This document shows, one piece after another, positions 7,305 to 14,339 of a stretch of 18,482 nucleotides of DNA (positions are counted from its first letter, which is position 1; each line of letters begins with the position of its first letter). Both the position numbers and the translations under genes were made by a program. This DNA comes from Desulforapulum sp034007745 (GTDB lineage: Bacteria; Desulfobacterota; Desulfobacteria; Desulfobacterales; Desulfobacteraceae), in contig JAVEQI010000043.1 of assembly GCA_034007745.1 (NCBI GenBank), positions 1 to 18,482 on the forward strand. Reading direction: 5' to 3'. The notes under the pieces are model-generated. The model was given only the letters and a program-made list of their open reading frames with translations. It was not told where the DNA came from and made no database searches.

Positions 7305-8806
7305 GACCCCGCCATCATAAGTCCTATGTCGGCAAGCCTCGGGTCGCCGGAGTCAAGTACGGCCATGAACTCACCTTCAAAAATAACCGCTATTCTGTCG
7401 CACAGCTTCATGACCTCTTCGAGGTCCTCGGAAAAAAGGAGAATGGCACCGCCTTCCCTCCGTCTTGTCAAAAGTTCTTCCCTGAGATATTCGGTGGCAC
7501 CCACGTCAAGGCCGTAGGTGGGGTGGGATGCAACCAGCAGCGGGGGTTTTTCACTGATCTCCCGGCCCAGGATCAGTTTCTGGATATTGCCGCCGGAAAG
7601 ATTTTTTGTCTGGATGTCGATGGAGTGGGTGGAGACCCGATAACCTTCTACCAGGGATCGGGCATGATCCTTGATCTGGCTGTATTCGAGAAAGAGGAGT
7701 TTGGAGAATTTGTCCAGATGGTGCTGCTTGAGGATGGCGTTGTCGTAGAGAAAAAGCCCGGGGGCAATGCCGAAACGAATCCGCTCTTCAGGGATGTGAG
7801 CGAGCCCTGCATCGTAAATATACCTTGGTGACATGTTGGTGATGTCAACCCCTTTGACATACACACGCCCAGATTGAATTTTTCGGATGCCGGTGATGGC
7901 CTCGGCAAGCTCCCGCTGACCGTTGCCGGCAACCCCTGCCACGCCAAAGATTTCGTTGGCAAACACCTCAAAGCCCATGTTGTGGACAACGGTGGTCCCC
8001 TTATCCCCCACCACGGAAATATCATCCACCCTGAGCACGGTATCGCCCCTTGGGAGGGGTTCTCTCTCAACATTGAAGAGGACCTCCCTGCCGATCATCA
8101 TCCTGGCGAGGGATCGCTTATCCGTGGTGGAAGTATCGGCAACTCCCACCACCCGTCCCTTCTGGATCACCGTGACCCTGTCGCAGATCTCCATAATCTC
8201 GTCAAGCTTGTGGGAGATGATGATCACCATGTGGCCCTGGGCCTTCATCCTCTTTAAAAATTCAAAGAGATCCTCGATCTCTTGGGGTGTTAAAACCGAA
8301 GTGGGTTCGTCCAGGATGAGAAGATCGGCCCCGTTTAAAAGGGCCTTGATGATTTCCACCCGCTGCTGCTCGCCTGCGGAGAGCTGCCAGATTTTCTTTG
8401 TAGGTTCGATGGAGAAGTTAAATCTTTCGGCAAAGGCGACCACCTGGTCCCGGATTCTGATCTTTGGAAAAAAAAACGGGGTTTTTTTATAACCAAGCGC
8501 AATGTTTTCAAGCACTGAATGGTTCTGAATAAGCATGAAGTGCTGGTGTACCATGCCAATACCCTGGTGGATGGAATCAAGGGGAGAACCGAGTGTCACA
8601 GGCCTGTGGTTGATGAGAATCTTGCCCTTGTCCGGCTGGAACAATCCGTAGAGGATACTCATCAACGTGGTTTTTCCAGCCCCGTTTTCACCCAGGAGAC
8701 CTAGAATCTCACCTGCCTCCACAGTCAGATTAATATCCTGATTGGCTGGAACACCCTGAAATGACTTAAAGATACCCTGCATCTCAAGTCTTTTGATTTT
8801 TCTCAT
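7286..8806 (-). CDS. BMP-family ABC transporter ATP-binding protein, double ATPase (YufO/NupO-like)
   Basis: This energises the adjoining permeases. The 506 residues hold two nucleotide-binding domains. The first is complete: Walker A GENGAGKTT (39-47), Q-loop MVHQHF, signature LSAGE (142-146), Walker B LLILDEPTS (162-170), and H-loop SHKLDE. The second has a degenerate Walker A (GVAGNGQREL, no GKT) with an LSGGNIQK signature, normal for this sugar/nucleoside class. ATG 8804-8806 has CAGGAG in front; a TTG five codons earlier lies upstream of that site and was rejected. The C-terminal residues after MMAG come from heptamer repeats. The gap to the upstream binding-protein gene carries a hairpin and repeat R1 copy C. 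Confidence 0.93.
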   Translation of the reverse strand: MRKIKRLEMQGIFKSFQGVPANQDINLTVEAGEILGLLGENGAGKTTLMSILYGLFQPDKGKILINHRPVTLGSPLDSIHQGIGMVHQHFMLIQNHSVLENIALGYKKTPFFFPKIRIRDQVVAFAERFNFSIEPTKKIWQLSAGEQQRVEIIKALLNGADLLILDEPTSVLTPQEIEDLFEFLKRMKAQGHMVIIISHKLDEIMEICDRVTVIQKGRVVGVADTSTTDKRSLARMMIGREVLFNVEREPLPRGDTVLRVDDISVVGDKGTTVVHNMGFEVFANEIFGVAGVAGNGQRELAEAITGIRKIQSGRVYVKGVDITNMSPRYIYDAGLAHIPEERIRFGIAPGLFLYDNAILKQHHLDKFSKLLFLEYSQIKDHARSLVEGYRVSTHSIDIQTKNLSGGNIQKLILGREISEKPPLLVASHPTYGLDVGATEYLREELLTRRREGGAILLFSEDLEEVMKLCDRIAVIFEGEFMAVLDSGDPRLADIGLMMAGSLAVSC

Positions 8807-8820
8807 ATATCTCCTGGACA

Positions 8821-8860
8821 AAGGGGCTGGAAATGATCACGTCTGATCTTCCAACCCCTT
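8821..8860 (-). promoter_or_regulatory. Intercistronic hairpin between binding-protein and ATPase genes
   Basis: Arms 8821-8832 (AAGGGGCTGGAA) and 8849-8860 (TTCCAACCCCTT) give 12 pairs. The one odd position is C-A on the plus strand but a G-U pair in minus-strand RNA, so the operon transcript can pair fully. The 16-base loop contains nested GATCA and TGATC. It lies 14 bases before the ATPase start and overlaps no gene. There is no long U-run, so RNA stabilisation or attenuation is more likely than full termination. Confidence 0.65.
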
Positions 8861-8940
8861 TACAAGAAACTTGAAACAAGAAACAAAGTTCAGTCATAAT
8901 TCAAGTTTCATGCTTCGGTGTGTCCGTAAGGACATGTGGG
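8861..8940 (-). repeat. Dispersed repeat R1, copy C
   Basis: Read on the minus strand it starts at the base after the TAA of the binding-protein gene with CCCACATGTCCTTACGGACA, a hairpin, then GAAACTTGAA and TTCAAGTTTC inverted 10-mers (8900-8909 and 8866-8875 in plus coordinates). It matches copy B over nearly its full length and copy A over its first part. It has the same orientation relative to its upstream gene as copy A has to the helicase. Confidence 0.75.
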
Positions 8941-10095
8941 TTATTTGGGAAGGGCACTTTTTATGTTGTCCACAAAATACATGATGCTGAGGAGATCCTC
9001 TTTAGAGGCCCGTTCTCCCTCTTTAACCTTGAGCACACCGGTGTTGTCCGTGATGGGTCCCTCATAGGGATCGAACATATCCACGCCCTGTTTCATCTGG
9101 GCGTAGCGTTTCAGGACAAGATCATACACGGAAATTTTTCCAAAATCCCCGGTGGTCACCTCAATGCCCTTGAGTTCATCCACAAACTTGGGATTGATGA
9201 TGTCGGTTTTGCTGCCCCCGAGGATTGCTGCCTCTTCAGCTGCCAGCCACCACATATCCTCATTGGTCCAGGTACCGTTGTAGATGTCCTCGAGAATCTT
9301 CACATACATGCCGCCCCAGTTCATGAGCCGGCCGGACACCACGGAATCCTTGCCATACTCCTGCATGGGGCTGTAGTGGCTGAACGAGTAAATCTGTCGG
9401 CCTTTTTCAGTGTGGTCCTGGCCCACCTCAATGACAGCTGGTGTATCCTCGGTAAATGCCAGGGTGTCGCACCCCTCTCCTATCAGGGACTCGGCTGCCT
9501 CTTTGGCCTTATCCGGCCCATACCAGGCATAGGTCCAGCGAACGTCTACAAAGGCTTTTGGATTGGTAGCCTTGATTCCCAGGGCAAAGGCGTTGATGTG
9601 ACGAATAACCTCGGGAATGGGAAAGGCACCCACATAGCCTATCTTGTCGGTCTTGGTAAGAGCGCCGGCCATGAGGCCGTTGAGGTAAAAAATCTGATAC
9701 ATGTCGCCATAATAGGTGCCTACATTCTCGGCCTGTTTAAACCCGGAACAGTGCATGAAGGTCTTGTCGGGGTATTTCCTGCCTGCCTTGATTGTATCGT
9801 CCATGTATCCGAAGCTTGTGGTGAACACCACATCACACTTTTCCTCCTGGACCAATCGATCGATGATCCTTGCCGAATCAGACTCGGCAACAGACTCGAT
9901 ATAGGTGGTCTCAAGCCAGGGCAGCTCTTTTTCTGCAAAAAGCCGTCCCTCATCATGGCCATAGGTAAAACCATAATCCCCCACGGGTCCCACATAGATG
10001 AATCCCGCCTTGATCTTCTTATCCTTGGCCAGCGCCAACCCGGGAATAATAGCAAGACAGAAGCACAACACCAGCAAACGCTTGGCAAAATGCAT
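8941..10095 (-). CDS. BMP-family periplasmic substrate-binding protein of an ABC importer
   Basis: A 384-residue protein with an N-terminal signal peptide (MHFAKRLLVLCFCLAIIPG, cleavage probably at LALA|KDKK). No lipobox Cys follows the cleavage site, so it should be soluble in the periplasm rather than a lipoprotein. The family pattern is clear: IKAGFIYVGPVGDYGFTYGHDEGR at the start of the mature chain, FTTSFGYMDDTIKAGRKYPD, and the late AGALTKTDKIGYVGAFPIPEV. Characterised BMP proteins bind purine nucleosides or related solutes; the ligand here is not readable. ATG 10093-10095 has AAGGAG eight bases upstream; a GTG three codons earlier abuts that site and is rejected. It is the first gene of the transporter operon, with hairpins both upstream and downstream of it. 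Confidence 0.93.
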   Translation of the reverse strand: MHFAKRLLVLCFCLAIIPGLALAKDKKIKAGFIYVGPVGDYGFTYGHDEGRLFAEKELPWLETTYIESVAESDSARIIDRLVQEEKCDVVFTTSFGYMDDTIKAGRKYPDKTFMHCSGFKQAENVGTYYGDMYQIFYLNGLMAGALTKTDKIGYVGAFPIPEVIRHINAFALGIKATNPKAFVDVRWTYAWYGPDKAKEAAESLIGEGCDTLAFTEDTPAVIEVGQDHTEKGRQIYSFSHYSPMQEYGKDSVVSGRLMNWGGMYVKILEDIYNGTWTNEDMWWLAAEEAAILGGSKTDIINPKFVDELKGIEVTTGDFGKISVYDLVLKRYAQMKQGVDMFDPYEGPITDNTGVLKVKEGERASKEDLLSIMYFVDNIKSALPK

Positions 10096-10333
10096 TTTGT
10101 ACACTCCTTTTGAGTAACGTTTGGTTTTAGGACTTGGAGATTATCTAATTCCAAATCCTTTAGATTTAATAAAATTTTTTATATACGATATTAAACCCTT
10201 TTACGTCAACAATAATGACTTGAAATCAAAATTAGAATAACTGTTTGCTGTCTTTTTCATCGACAAATCACAAGATCTATGGTTAATAGATAAATTTGCT
10301 GCTCTAAAATTCATCAAAGATAGCGGGGATAAA
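10096..10333. promoter_or_regulatory. Divergent AT-rich intergenic region with a leader hairpin
   Basis: This lies between the divergent BMP operon and CNBD/OadB operon, so it should hold both promoters; I could not fix -35/-10 pairs with confidence. An inverted repeat at 10130-10138 and 10150-10158 (GGACTTGGA / TCCAAATCC) lies 35-63 bases upstream of the binding-protein ATG. Its single C-A mismatch becomes a U-G pair in the minus-strand transcript, favouring a leader RNA hairpin over a DNA operator. The core 10160-10200 is extremely AT-rich. Confidence 0.5.
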
Positions 10334-10783
10334 ATGGCTCAAGAATTGGAAATTCTCAAAAACAGTACTGTTTTCAACTCCCTTGAACTGTCCGACCTTC
10401 AACGTCTGGGATCACTCATGGAACCCCTGGACGTTCAGGAGGGGGAAACACTTGCAACCATGGGAGAAAAGGCTACTCGATTTTTCATCCTGGCCTCCGG
10501 CACCCTCCTCGTTGCCATGGATGGGGGCAAAGCCCTTGTCATGGAACAGCCTGGGGATTTCATTGCCATGCAGATTCTGTCATCAAACGACGAATACCTC
10601 AGCACTGTGACAGCCCTGGAACCTGGTCTGGTGTTTGCCTTGAATAAAACCGATTTCATCGACCTTATCCAGGAAGACTCAGTCATGGCCGACATGATCA
10701 TGGAGGAGTGGAACGTATTTCTGGAAAAATCAGCACCATTTGTTGAAGACAAAGGCGCTACCGGGTTTGAGTATAATTACTAA
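10334..10783 (+). CDS. Cyclic-nucleotide-binding-domain protein without HTH
   Basis: A 149-residue protein made almost only of a CNBD beta-roll: the N-terminal helix LEILKNSTVFNSLELSDLQRL, then EGETLATMGEKATRFFILASGTLLV (about 36-60) and the end of the roll at VTALEPGLVFALNKTDFIDLI. The phosphate-binding cassette (FIAMQILSSNDEYLSTV, 76-92) lacks the conserved GE...R residues of cAMP-binding CRP. It may therefore bind no cyclic nucleotide, or a different ligand. There is no DNA-binding domain and no membrane segment. It is the first gene of the sodium-pump operon, ending 12 bases before the OadG-like start, which suggests a cytoplasmic regulator of that pump. Ribosome site GGGG at 10323-10328. 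Confidence 0.75.
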   Translation: MAQELEILKNSTVFNSLELSDLQRLGSLMEPLDVQEGETLATMGEKATRFFILASGTLLVAMDGGKALVMEQPGDFIAMQILSSNDEYLSTVTALEPGLVFALNKTDFIDLIQEDSVMADMIMEEWNVFLEKSAPFVEDKGATGFEYNY

Positions 10784-10795
10784 GGAGGTAACAGA

Positions 10796-11230
10796 GTGTA
10801 CGGTTTAGAAGCTATTGAGGTAAACAACGGATGGGCGATCTCGATCGTGGGCATATCCATCGTCTTTACAGGTCTTGTACTCCTGGCCCTGTCCATTTCC
10901 AGGATACACAAACTCCTGGATATCTGGGAAAACCGGAACAACATCAGGCTGTTCAAAAAAAAGAATCCCCAGAGTGAAGCCCCTGCTCCACGATTTCTCT
11001 CGGAACGGGAACGAGAGTCGGCGAGTCAGTTTTACCTTCTTATAAAAACCATGGACGACCATTTTTCCCTTCCCCGGCTTCTTTATATGGCCGAAATGAG
11101 TGGTATCGAACGTCCCCATTCAAACCTGAGCCGTCTGCTTAAAACAAAAATCATAAAACCCGACCTTAACGGGTTTTATCTCTTTGACCAAGATGTGTAT
11201 GATAGCTATTCGCTATTAGCTAATAACTAA
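10796..11230 (+). CDS. OadG-like Na+-pump decarboxylase small subunit with extra C-terminal domain
   Basis: The start is GTG 10796, fixed by AAGGAGG (10782-10788). Residues 12-36 (GWAISIVGISIVFTGLVLLALSI) are the single membrane helix and conserved N-terminal signature of OadG/MmdD-type subunits, which assemble and stabilise the decarboxylase complex. The protein is 144 residues against about 80-100 for simple OadG. Residues about 75-131 (SLPRLLYMAEMSGIERP... LLKTKIIKPDLNGFYLF) look like a small winged-helix-like domain, unusual for this subunit. The final residues (SYSLLANN) and the TAA are encoded by a heptamer repeat array. OadB follows 42 bases later. Confidence 0.75.
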   Translation: MYGLEAIEVNNGWAISIVGISIVFTGLVLLALSISRIHKLLDIWENRNNIRLFKKKNPQSEAPAPRFLSERERESASQFYLLIKTMDDHFSLPRLLYMAEMSGIERPHSNLSRLLKTKIIKPDLNGFYLFDQDVYDSYSLLANN

Positions 11231-11266
11231 AAGCCAACAGCCAGCAGCTAAAAGCTGACAGGGAAC
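11204..11266. repeat. Heptamer tandem repeat array (AGCTAAC-like), nine units
   Basis: Nine consecutive 7-base units: AGCTATT, CGCTATT, AGCTAAT, AACTAAA, AGCCAAC, AGCCAGC, AGCTAAA, AGCTGAC, AGGGAAC. The first four encode the C-terminus and stop codon of the OadG-like gene; the rest fill the spacer up to six bases before the OadB start. Consensus and strand match the array at 7263-7304. Confidence 0.85.
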
Positions 11267-11272
11267 AGACCT

Positions 11273-12400
11273 ATGGAGACTCTTTTTTTAGACTTTTTTC
11301 AGAACACCGGTTTCTATTTATGCGACTACCGCAATATCATCATGATTATTGTGGGTCTGGTTTTTATCTACCTTGGCATCGCAAAGGATTACGAACCGCT
11401 GCTGCTGGTTCCCATCGGATTCGGCATGCTCATGGGCAACATACCCGTTTTCAAAGGATTCGGCCTCAGCATATATGAAGCCAACAGCGTGCTCCACTAT
11501 CTCTACTTTGGCGTTACCCAGGGGATATACCCTCCCCTGATCTTCCTTGGCATCGGTGCCATGACCGATTTTTCAACCTTGCTTGCCCGGCCGGTTTTAA
11601 TGCTGCTCGGTGCCGCTGCCCAGGCCGGGATCTTCATCACCTTCCTCGGAGCTCTCGCCCTGGGATTTGACCCCAAGGAAGCCGCATCCATTGGCATAAT
11701 CGGCGGTGCAGACGGCCCAACTGCCATCTTTCTCACATCAAAGCTTGCCCCTTCCCTGATAGGCCCCATTGCCGTTGCAGCCTATTCCTACATGGCTCTT
11801 GTACCGGTAATCCAGCCTCCGATCATGAGGCTTCTGACCACCAGACGGGAGAGACTCATCCGCATGGATGAAAGCAGGGATGTCAGCAAACGCGAACGTA
11901 TCCTCTTTCCCATTGTTGCATTTCTTCTCTGCTGTTTTCTGGCGCCCGCAGCCCTGCCCCTGCTCGGCATGCTCTGCTTTGGCAACCTGTTAAAAGAGGC
12001 GGTTGTAACAGAAAGGCTTGCAGTGGCCGCCAGAACTTCCATCATTGACACTGTGACCATACTGCTAGGTGTGACCGTTGGGGCCAGCACCCAGGGGGAT
12101 GTCTTTCTCACCACCAAATCCGTGGGTATTTTTTTCCTGGGTGCCCTCTCATTTTGTATTGCAACCGCGTGCGGACTTCTCTTTGCAAAATTCATGAACC
12201 TGTTTCTTAAGAATAAAATCAATCCCCTCCTGGGTGCGGCAGGAGTTTCAGCCGTTCCAGACTCTGCAAGGGTGGTTCAGATCGTGGGTCAGCGGGAAGA
12301 TCCCACAAACTTTTTGCTCATGCACGCCATGGCACCCAACATATCAGGTGTCATCGGATCCGCCATTGCTGCTGGCGTTCTCTGGAGCTTGATGTCTTAA
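11273..12400 (+). CDS. Na+-translocating decarboxylase beta subunit (OadB/MmdB/GcdB-like)
   Basis: This is the membrane subunit that decarboxylates carboxybiotin and exports Na+. The 375-residue product matches the family from end to end: YPPLIFLGIGAMTDFSTLLARP, then GIIGGADGPTAIF (144-153), with D147 at the position of the Na+/proton-coupling Asp (D203 in Klebsiella OadB), GVTVGAST, GAAGVSAVPDSARVVQ, and C-terminal MHAMAPNISGVIGSA. About nine membrane segments are visible. Which acyl substrate is used (oxaloacetate, methylmalonyl-CoA or glutaconyl-CoA) depends on an alpha subunit that is not in the window, nor is a biotin carrier. A canonical ribosome site is weak (AGGGAA at 11260-11265) and falls inside the heptamer array. 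Confidence 0.93.
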   Translation: METLFLDFFQNTGFYLCDYRNIIMIIVGLVFIYLGIAKDYEPLLLVPIGFGMLMGNIPVFKGFGLSIYEANSVLHYLYFGVTQGIYPPLIFLGIGAMTDFSTLLARPVLMLLGAAAQAGIFITFLGALALGFDPKEAASIGIIGGADGPTAIFLTSKLAPSLIGPIAVAAYSYMALVPVIQPPIMRLLTTRRERLIRMDESRDVSKRERILFPIVAFLLCCFLAPAALPLLGMLCFGNLLKEAVVTERLAVAARTSIIDTVTILLGVTVGASTQGDVFLTTKSVGIFFLGALSFCIATACGLLFAKFMNLFLKNKINPLLGAAGVSAVPDSARVVQIVGQREDPTNFLLMHAMAPNISGVIGSAIAAGVLWSLMS

Positions 12401-12417
12401 AATTAAGGAGATAAATT

Positions 12418-13179
12418 ATGCTTGAAACACGAATAGAGGATCAGACGCTCATAGTAACCCTTACCAACGGTAAGACAAATTCCATTACCCGGAAAACCCT
12501 GGACAAACTCAAGTCCGCCGTGGATCAGGTCAAAACCGATGAGGCCATCAAAGGTCTGATTCTCACGGGCAGCGGACGATTCTTCTCCAGTGGTTTTGAT
12601 CTCAACACCTTTCTGGGTTTTACTTCGCTAGACCAGGCCGTGGCATTTATCACCTATGCGGACGAGGTTCTCCTGGATCTGTTTTTATGCCCCAAGCCGG
12701 TTGTATGCGCCATGAACGGCCACTCAGCCGCCGGAGGGCTGATCTTTGCCATGGCATCGGACTACAGAATCATTGCCGACCATCCAAAGATCAAGGTTGG
12801 CATGTCGGAAATCAAAATCGGGGTGCCCCTTTCCCCTGCCCAGAGTGCGGTTATGCGGTTTGGCCTTGACAGCGACAAAAGGTTCAGGGACGTGATGTAC
12901 TTTGGAGAGATGATCGATGTGCAGACAGCCTTAAAAAGGGAGATTGTTGATCGGGTGGTCCAGGCGGACGATCTTATTAAAACAGCCAAATCCCTCGTTT
13001 CCCAGTGGATTGACACCCCGGCCCGACCCTTTTGCAGACTCAAGGAGGAGCTTAAAATGGAGACTGGAAGACATATCAGAAAGCGCCTTGGCGATACAGG
13101 CTGGCACTCGGCCCTGGACTGCTTTTCCAAAAAAGAGGTCAGGGATACCCTTGCCTTTGTCCAGTCCACCATGGAGTAA
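12418..13179 (+). CDS. Enoyl-CoA hydratase/isomerase family protein, delta3-delta2-enoyl-CoA isomerase-like
   Basis: A 253-residue crotonase with the CoA oxyanion-hole motifs SSGFDL (57-62) and GHSAAGG (101-107). In hydratases two Glu residues are catalytic. Here the first is replaced (GGLIFAMASDYRI), while the second is present as E131 in MSEIKIGV. This single-Glu pattern, and the flanking DYRIIADHP, resembles mitochondrial ECI1-type enoyl-CoA isomerases, so double-bond isomerisation is more likely than hydration. A decarboxylating crotonase is an alternative. Ribosome site AAGGAG (12405-12410) is well placed. It is the last gene of the CNBD-OadG-OadB operon, which suggests that the pump acts in acyl-CoA metabolism. 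Confidence 0.85.
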   Translation: MLETRIEDQTLIVTLTNGKTNSITRKTLDKLKSAVDQVKTDEAIKGLILTGSGRFFSSGFDLNTFLGFTSLDQAVAFITYADEVLLDLFLCPKPVVCAMNGHSAAGGLIFAMASDYRIIADHPKIKVGMSEIKIGVPLSPAQSAVMRFGLDSDKRFRDVMYFGEMIDVQTALKREIVDRVVQADDLIKTAKSLVSQWIDTPARPFCRLKEELKMETGRHIRKRLGDTGWHSALDCFSKKEVRDTLAFVQSTME

Positions 13180-13206
13180 AAACGAGTAAAAACAAACCAA
13201 AGGGGT

Positions 13207-13236
13207 CAGGCCTGCAACACTTTCCAGCATGGCCTG
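13207..13236 (+). terminator. Possible terminator hairpin after the crotonase gene
   Basis: CAGGCC (13207-13212) pairs with GGCCTG (13231-13236) and the inner TGC pairs with GCA, with one bulged T and an 11-base loop. It lies 27 bases after the stop. No T-run follows, so intrinsic termination is doubtful. The rest of 13180-13418 holds an incomplete GGAAATCTC/GGAGATTCC palindrome at 13392-13409, just before the next gene, that could be an operator. Confidence 0.35.
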
Positions 13237-13418
13237 CCCTGCCTTCTCCACGCTTTTAGGACCTCCGCTACTGAAAATCCCCCCTTGCCATATCGAGGAT
13301 CGGGAGTATATTACCTGAACGTTACAACTTTTAGCTATTAATAATTTCTGGATGCCGATGGCCGGTCTCCAGCTGTGAAACCTAAAAAATTGGAAATCTC
13401 GGAGATTCCCCGCTTTTC

Positions 13419-14315
13419 ATGATACACAACAATAAAACTTCCAGACACACCGCTGACAAGGAGATGTTTGCCCTTGGCCGCCAGCTGACCATTGAATACT
13501 ATGACTGTGCACCCAGGGCTTTGCTTGATCCTGTTAAAATTGAAAAGGTTTTTTTAAAGGCTGCCCATGAAAGCCATGCCACGGTTATCAGCTCATCGTT
13601 TCACAACTTTGAACCACAGGGAGTGAGCGGAGTCGTGATCATTGCCGAATCCCATTTCACAGTCCATGCCTGGCCTGAATACGACTACGCAGCGGTTGAC
13701 ATCTTTACCTGCGGAGACAGCATTGATCTTGAAAAAGCCGTGGATTCCCTTGCCGTCTCCCTTGGTTCGGACCATGTGGTCGTGTCGTCTGACCGCAACC
13801 GGGGACTCATCCCCTATGGGACCAGGAAAAAAACCGTTGATGAAACAATATCCACCCCGGGTCTCTATCCCATATCATGGAAACGGGAGGTCGAACAAAA
13901 AACCCCCTGGGGGGTCCTGGCCTCGGTGGATCTTTACGAGTGTGATCCCGCTTCCCTTGAAGATCCAGCAGGAATCGGCCAATTTGTAACCAGGATGTGT
14001 TCGCTTATGGCAGATGAGAGTTTAAATGGCGAAGGAAAGATCATTCCACCCGAACTTTCAGCCGGCGATTCAACCGACAGCCAAAACAATGACTGCAAGA
14101 TCACCTTTTTTGACACAGACAGATCGGTATCAGGATTCACCATGGATAGGCCAAGGTCAACGGCTCTTGTTTCAGGCATCATTTCAAAAAAAACCAACGC
14201 AGCCTATATCGATCTTTTCTCACGCAATTTTTTTGAACCGCGCAAGCTCGCTGAAGAGGCCCTTGCATGGTTTAAGGCGTCCAACTACAAGCTGCACCTT
14301 GCCCTGCGGCAATAA
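13419..14315 (+). CDS. speD: S-adenosylmethionine decarboxylase with a second, degenerate AdoMetDC-like domain
   Basis: This makes decarboxylated AdoMet, the aminopropyl donor for spermidine. Residues 17-130 are a complete prokaryotic class 1B proenzyme (FALGRQLTIEYYDC). The self-cleavage site is E77-S78 (AESHF), S78 becoming the pyruvoyl group. H83 and C98 have exactly the spacing of the Thermotoga enzyme's catalytic residues. Residues about 163-298 resemble the fold again (WGVLASVDLYECDP, then TNAAYIDLFSRNFFEPRKL) but lack the ESH, His and Cys residues. The total of 298 residues is more than twice the usual 115-140. The start at ATG 13419 has a poor ribosome site; ATG 13464 is worse, since AAGGAG directly abuts it. 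SpeE begins 24 bases after the stop. Confidence 0.88.
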   Translation: MIHNNKTSRHTADKEMFALGRQLTIEYYDCAPRALLDPVKIEKVFLKAAHESHATVISSSFHNFEPQGVSGVVIIAESHFTVHAWPEYDYAAVDIFTCGDSIDLEKAVDSLAVSLGSDHVVVSSDRNRGLIPYGTRKKTVDETISTPGLYPISWKREVEQKTPWGVLASVDLYECDPASLEDPAGIGQFVTRMCSLMADESLNGEGKIIPPELSAGDSTDSQNNDCKITFFDTDRSVSGFTMDRPRSTALVSGIISKKTNAAYIDLFSRNFFEPRKLAEEALAWFKASNYKLHLALRQ

Positions 14316-14339
14316 TCTTACCTCCTGGAGAATGGTGCC

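Noticed and set aside
8920..10113. 397-codon plus-strand ORF
   Set aside because: It lies antisense to the clear BMP binding-protein gene; the His/Gly/Leu-rich product has no domain and there is no ribosome site. It is an antisense-frame artefact.
10160..10260. Specific sigma-70 promoter boxes for the divergent operons
   Set aside because: Several AT-rich hexamers exist but no pair has both good matches and 16-18 base spacing.
13195..13215. Copy of the 1861-1971 palindrome arm
   Set aside because: Only the short string CCAAAGGGG plus a nearby GTCAGG is shared, which is too little to claim a further copy.
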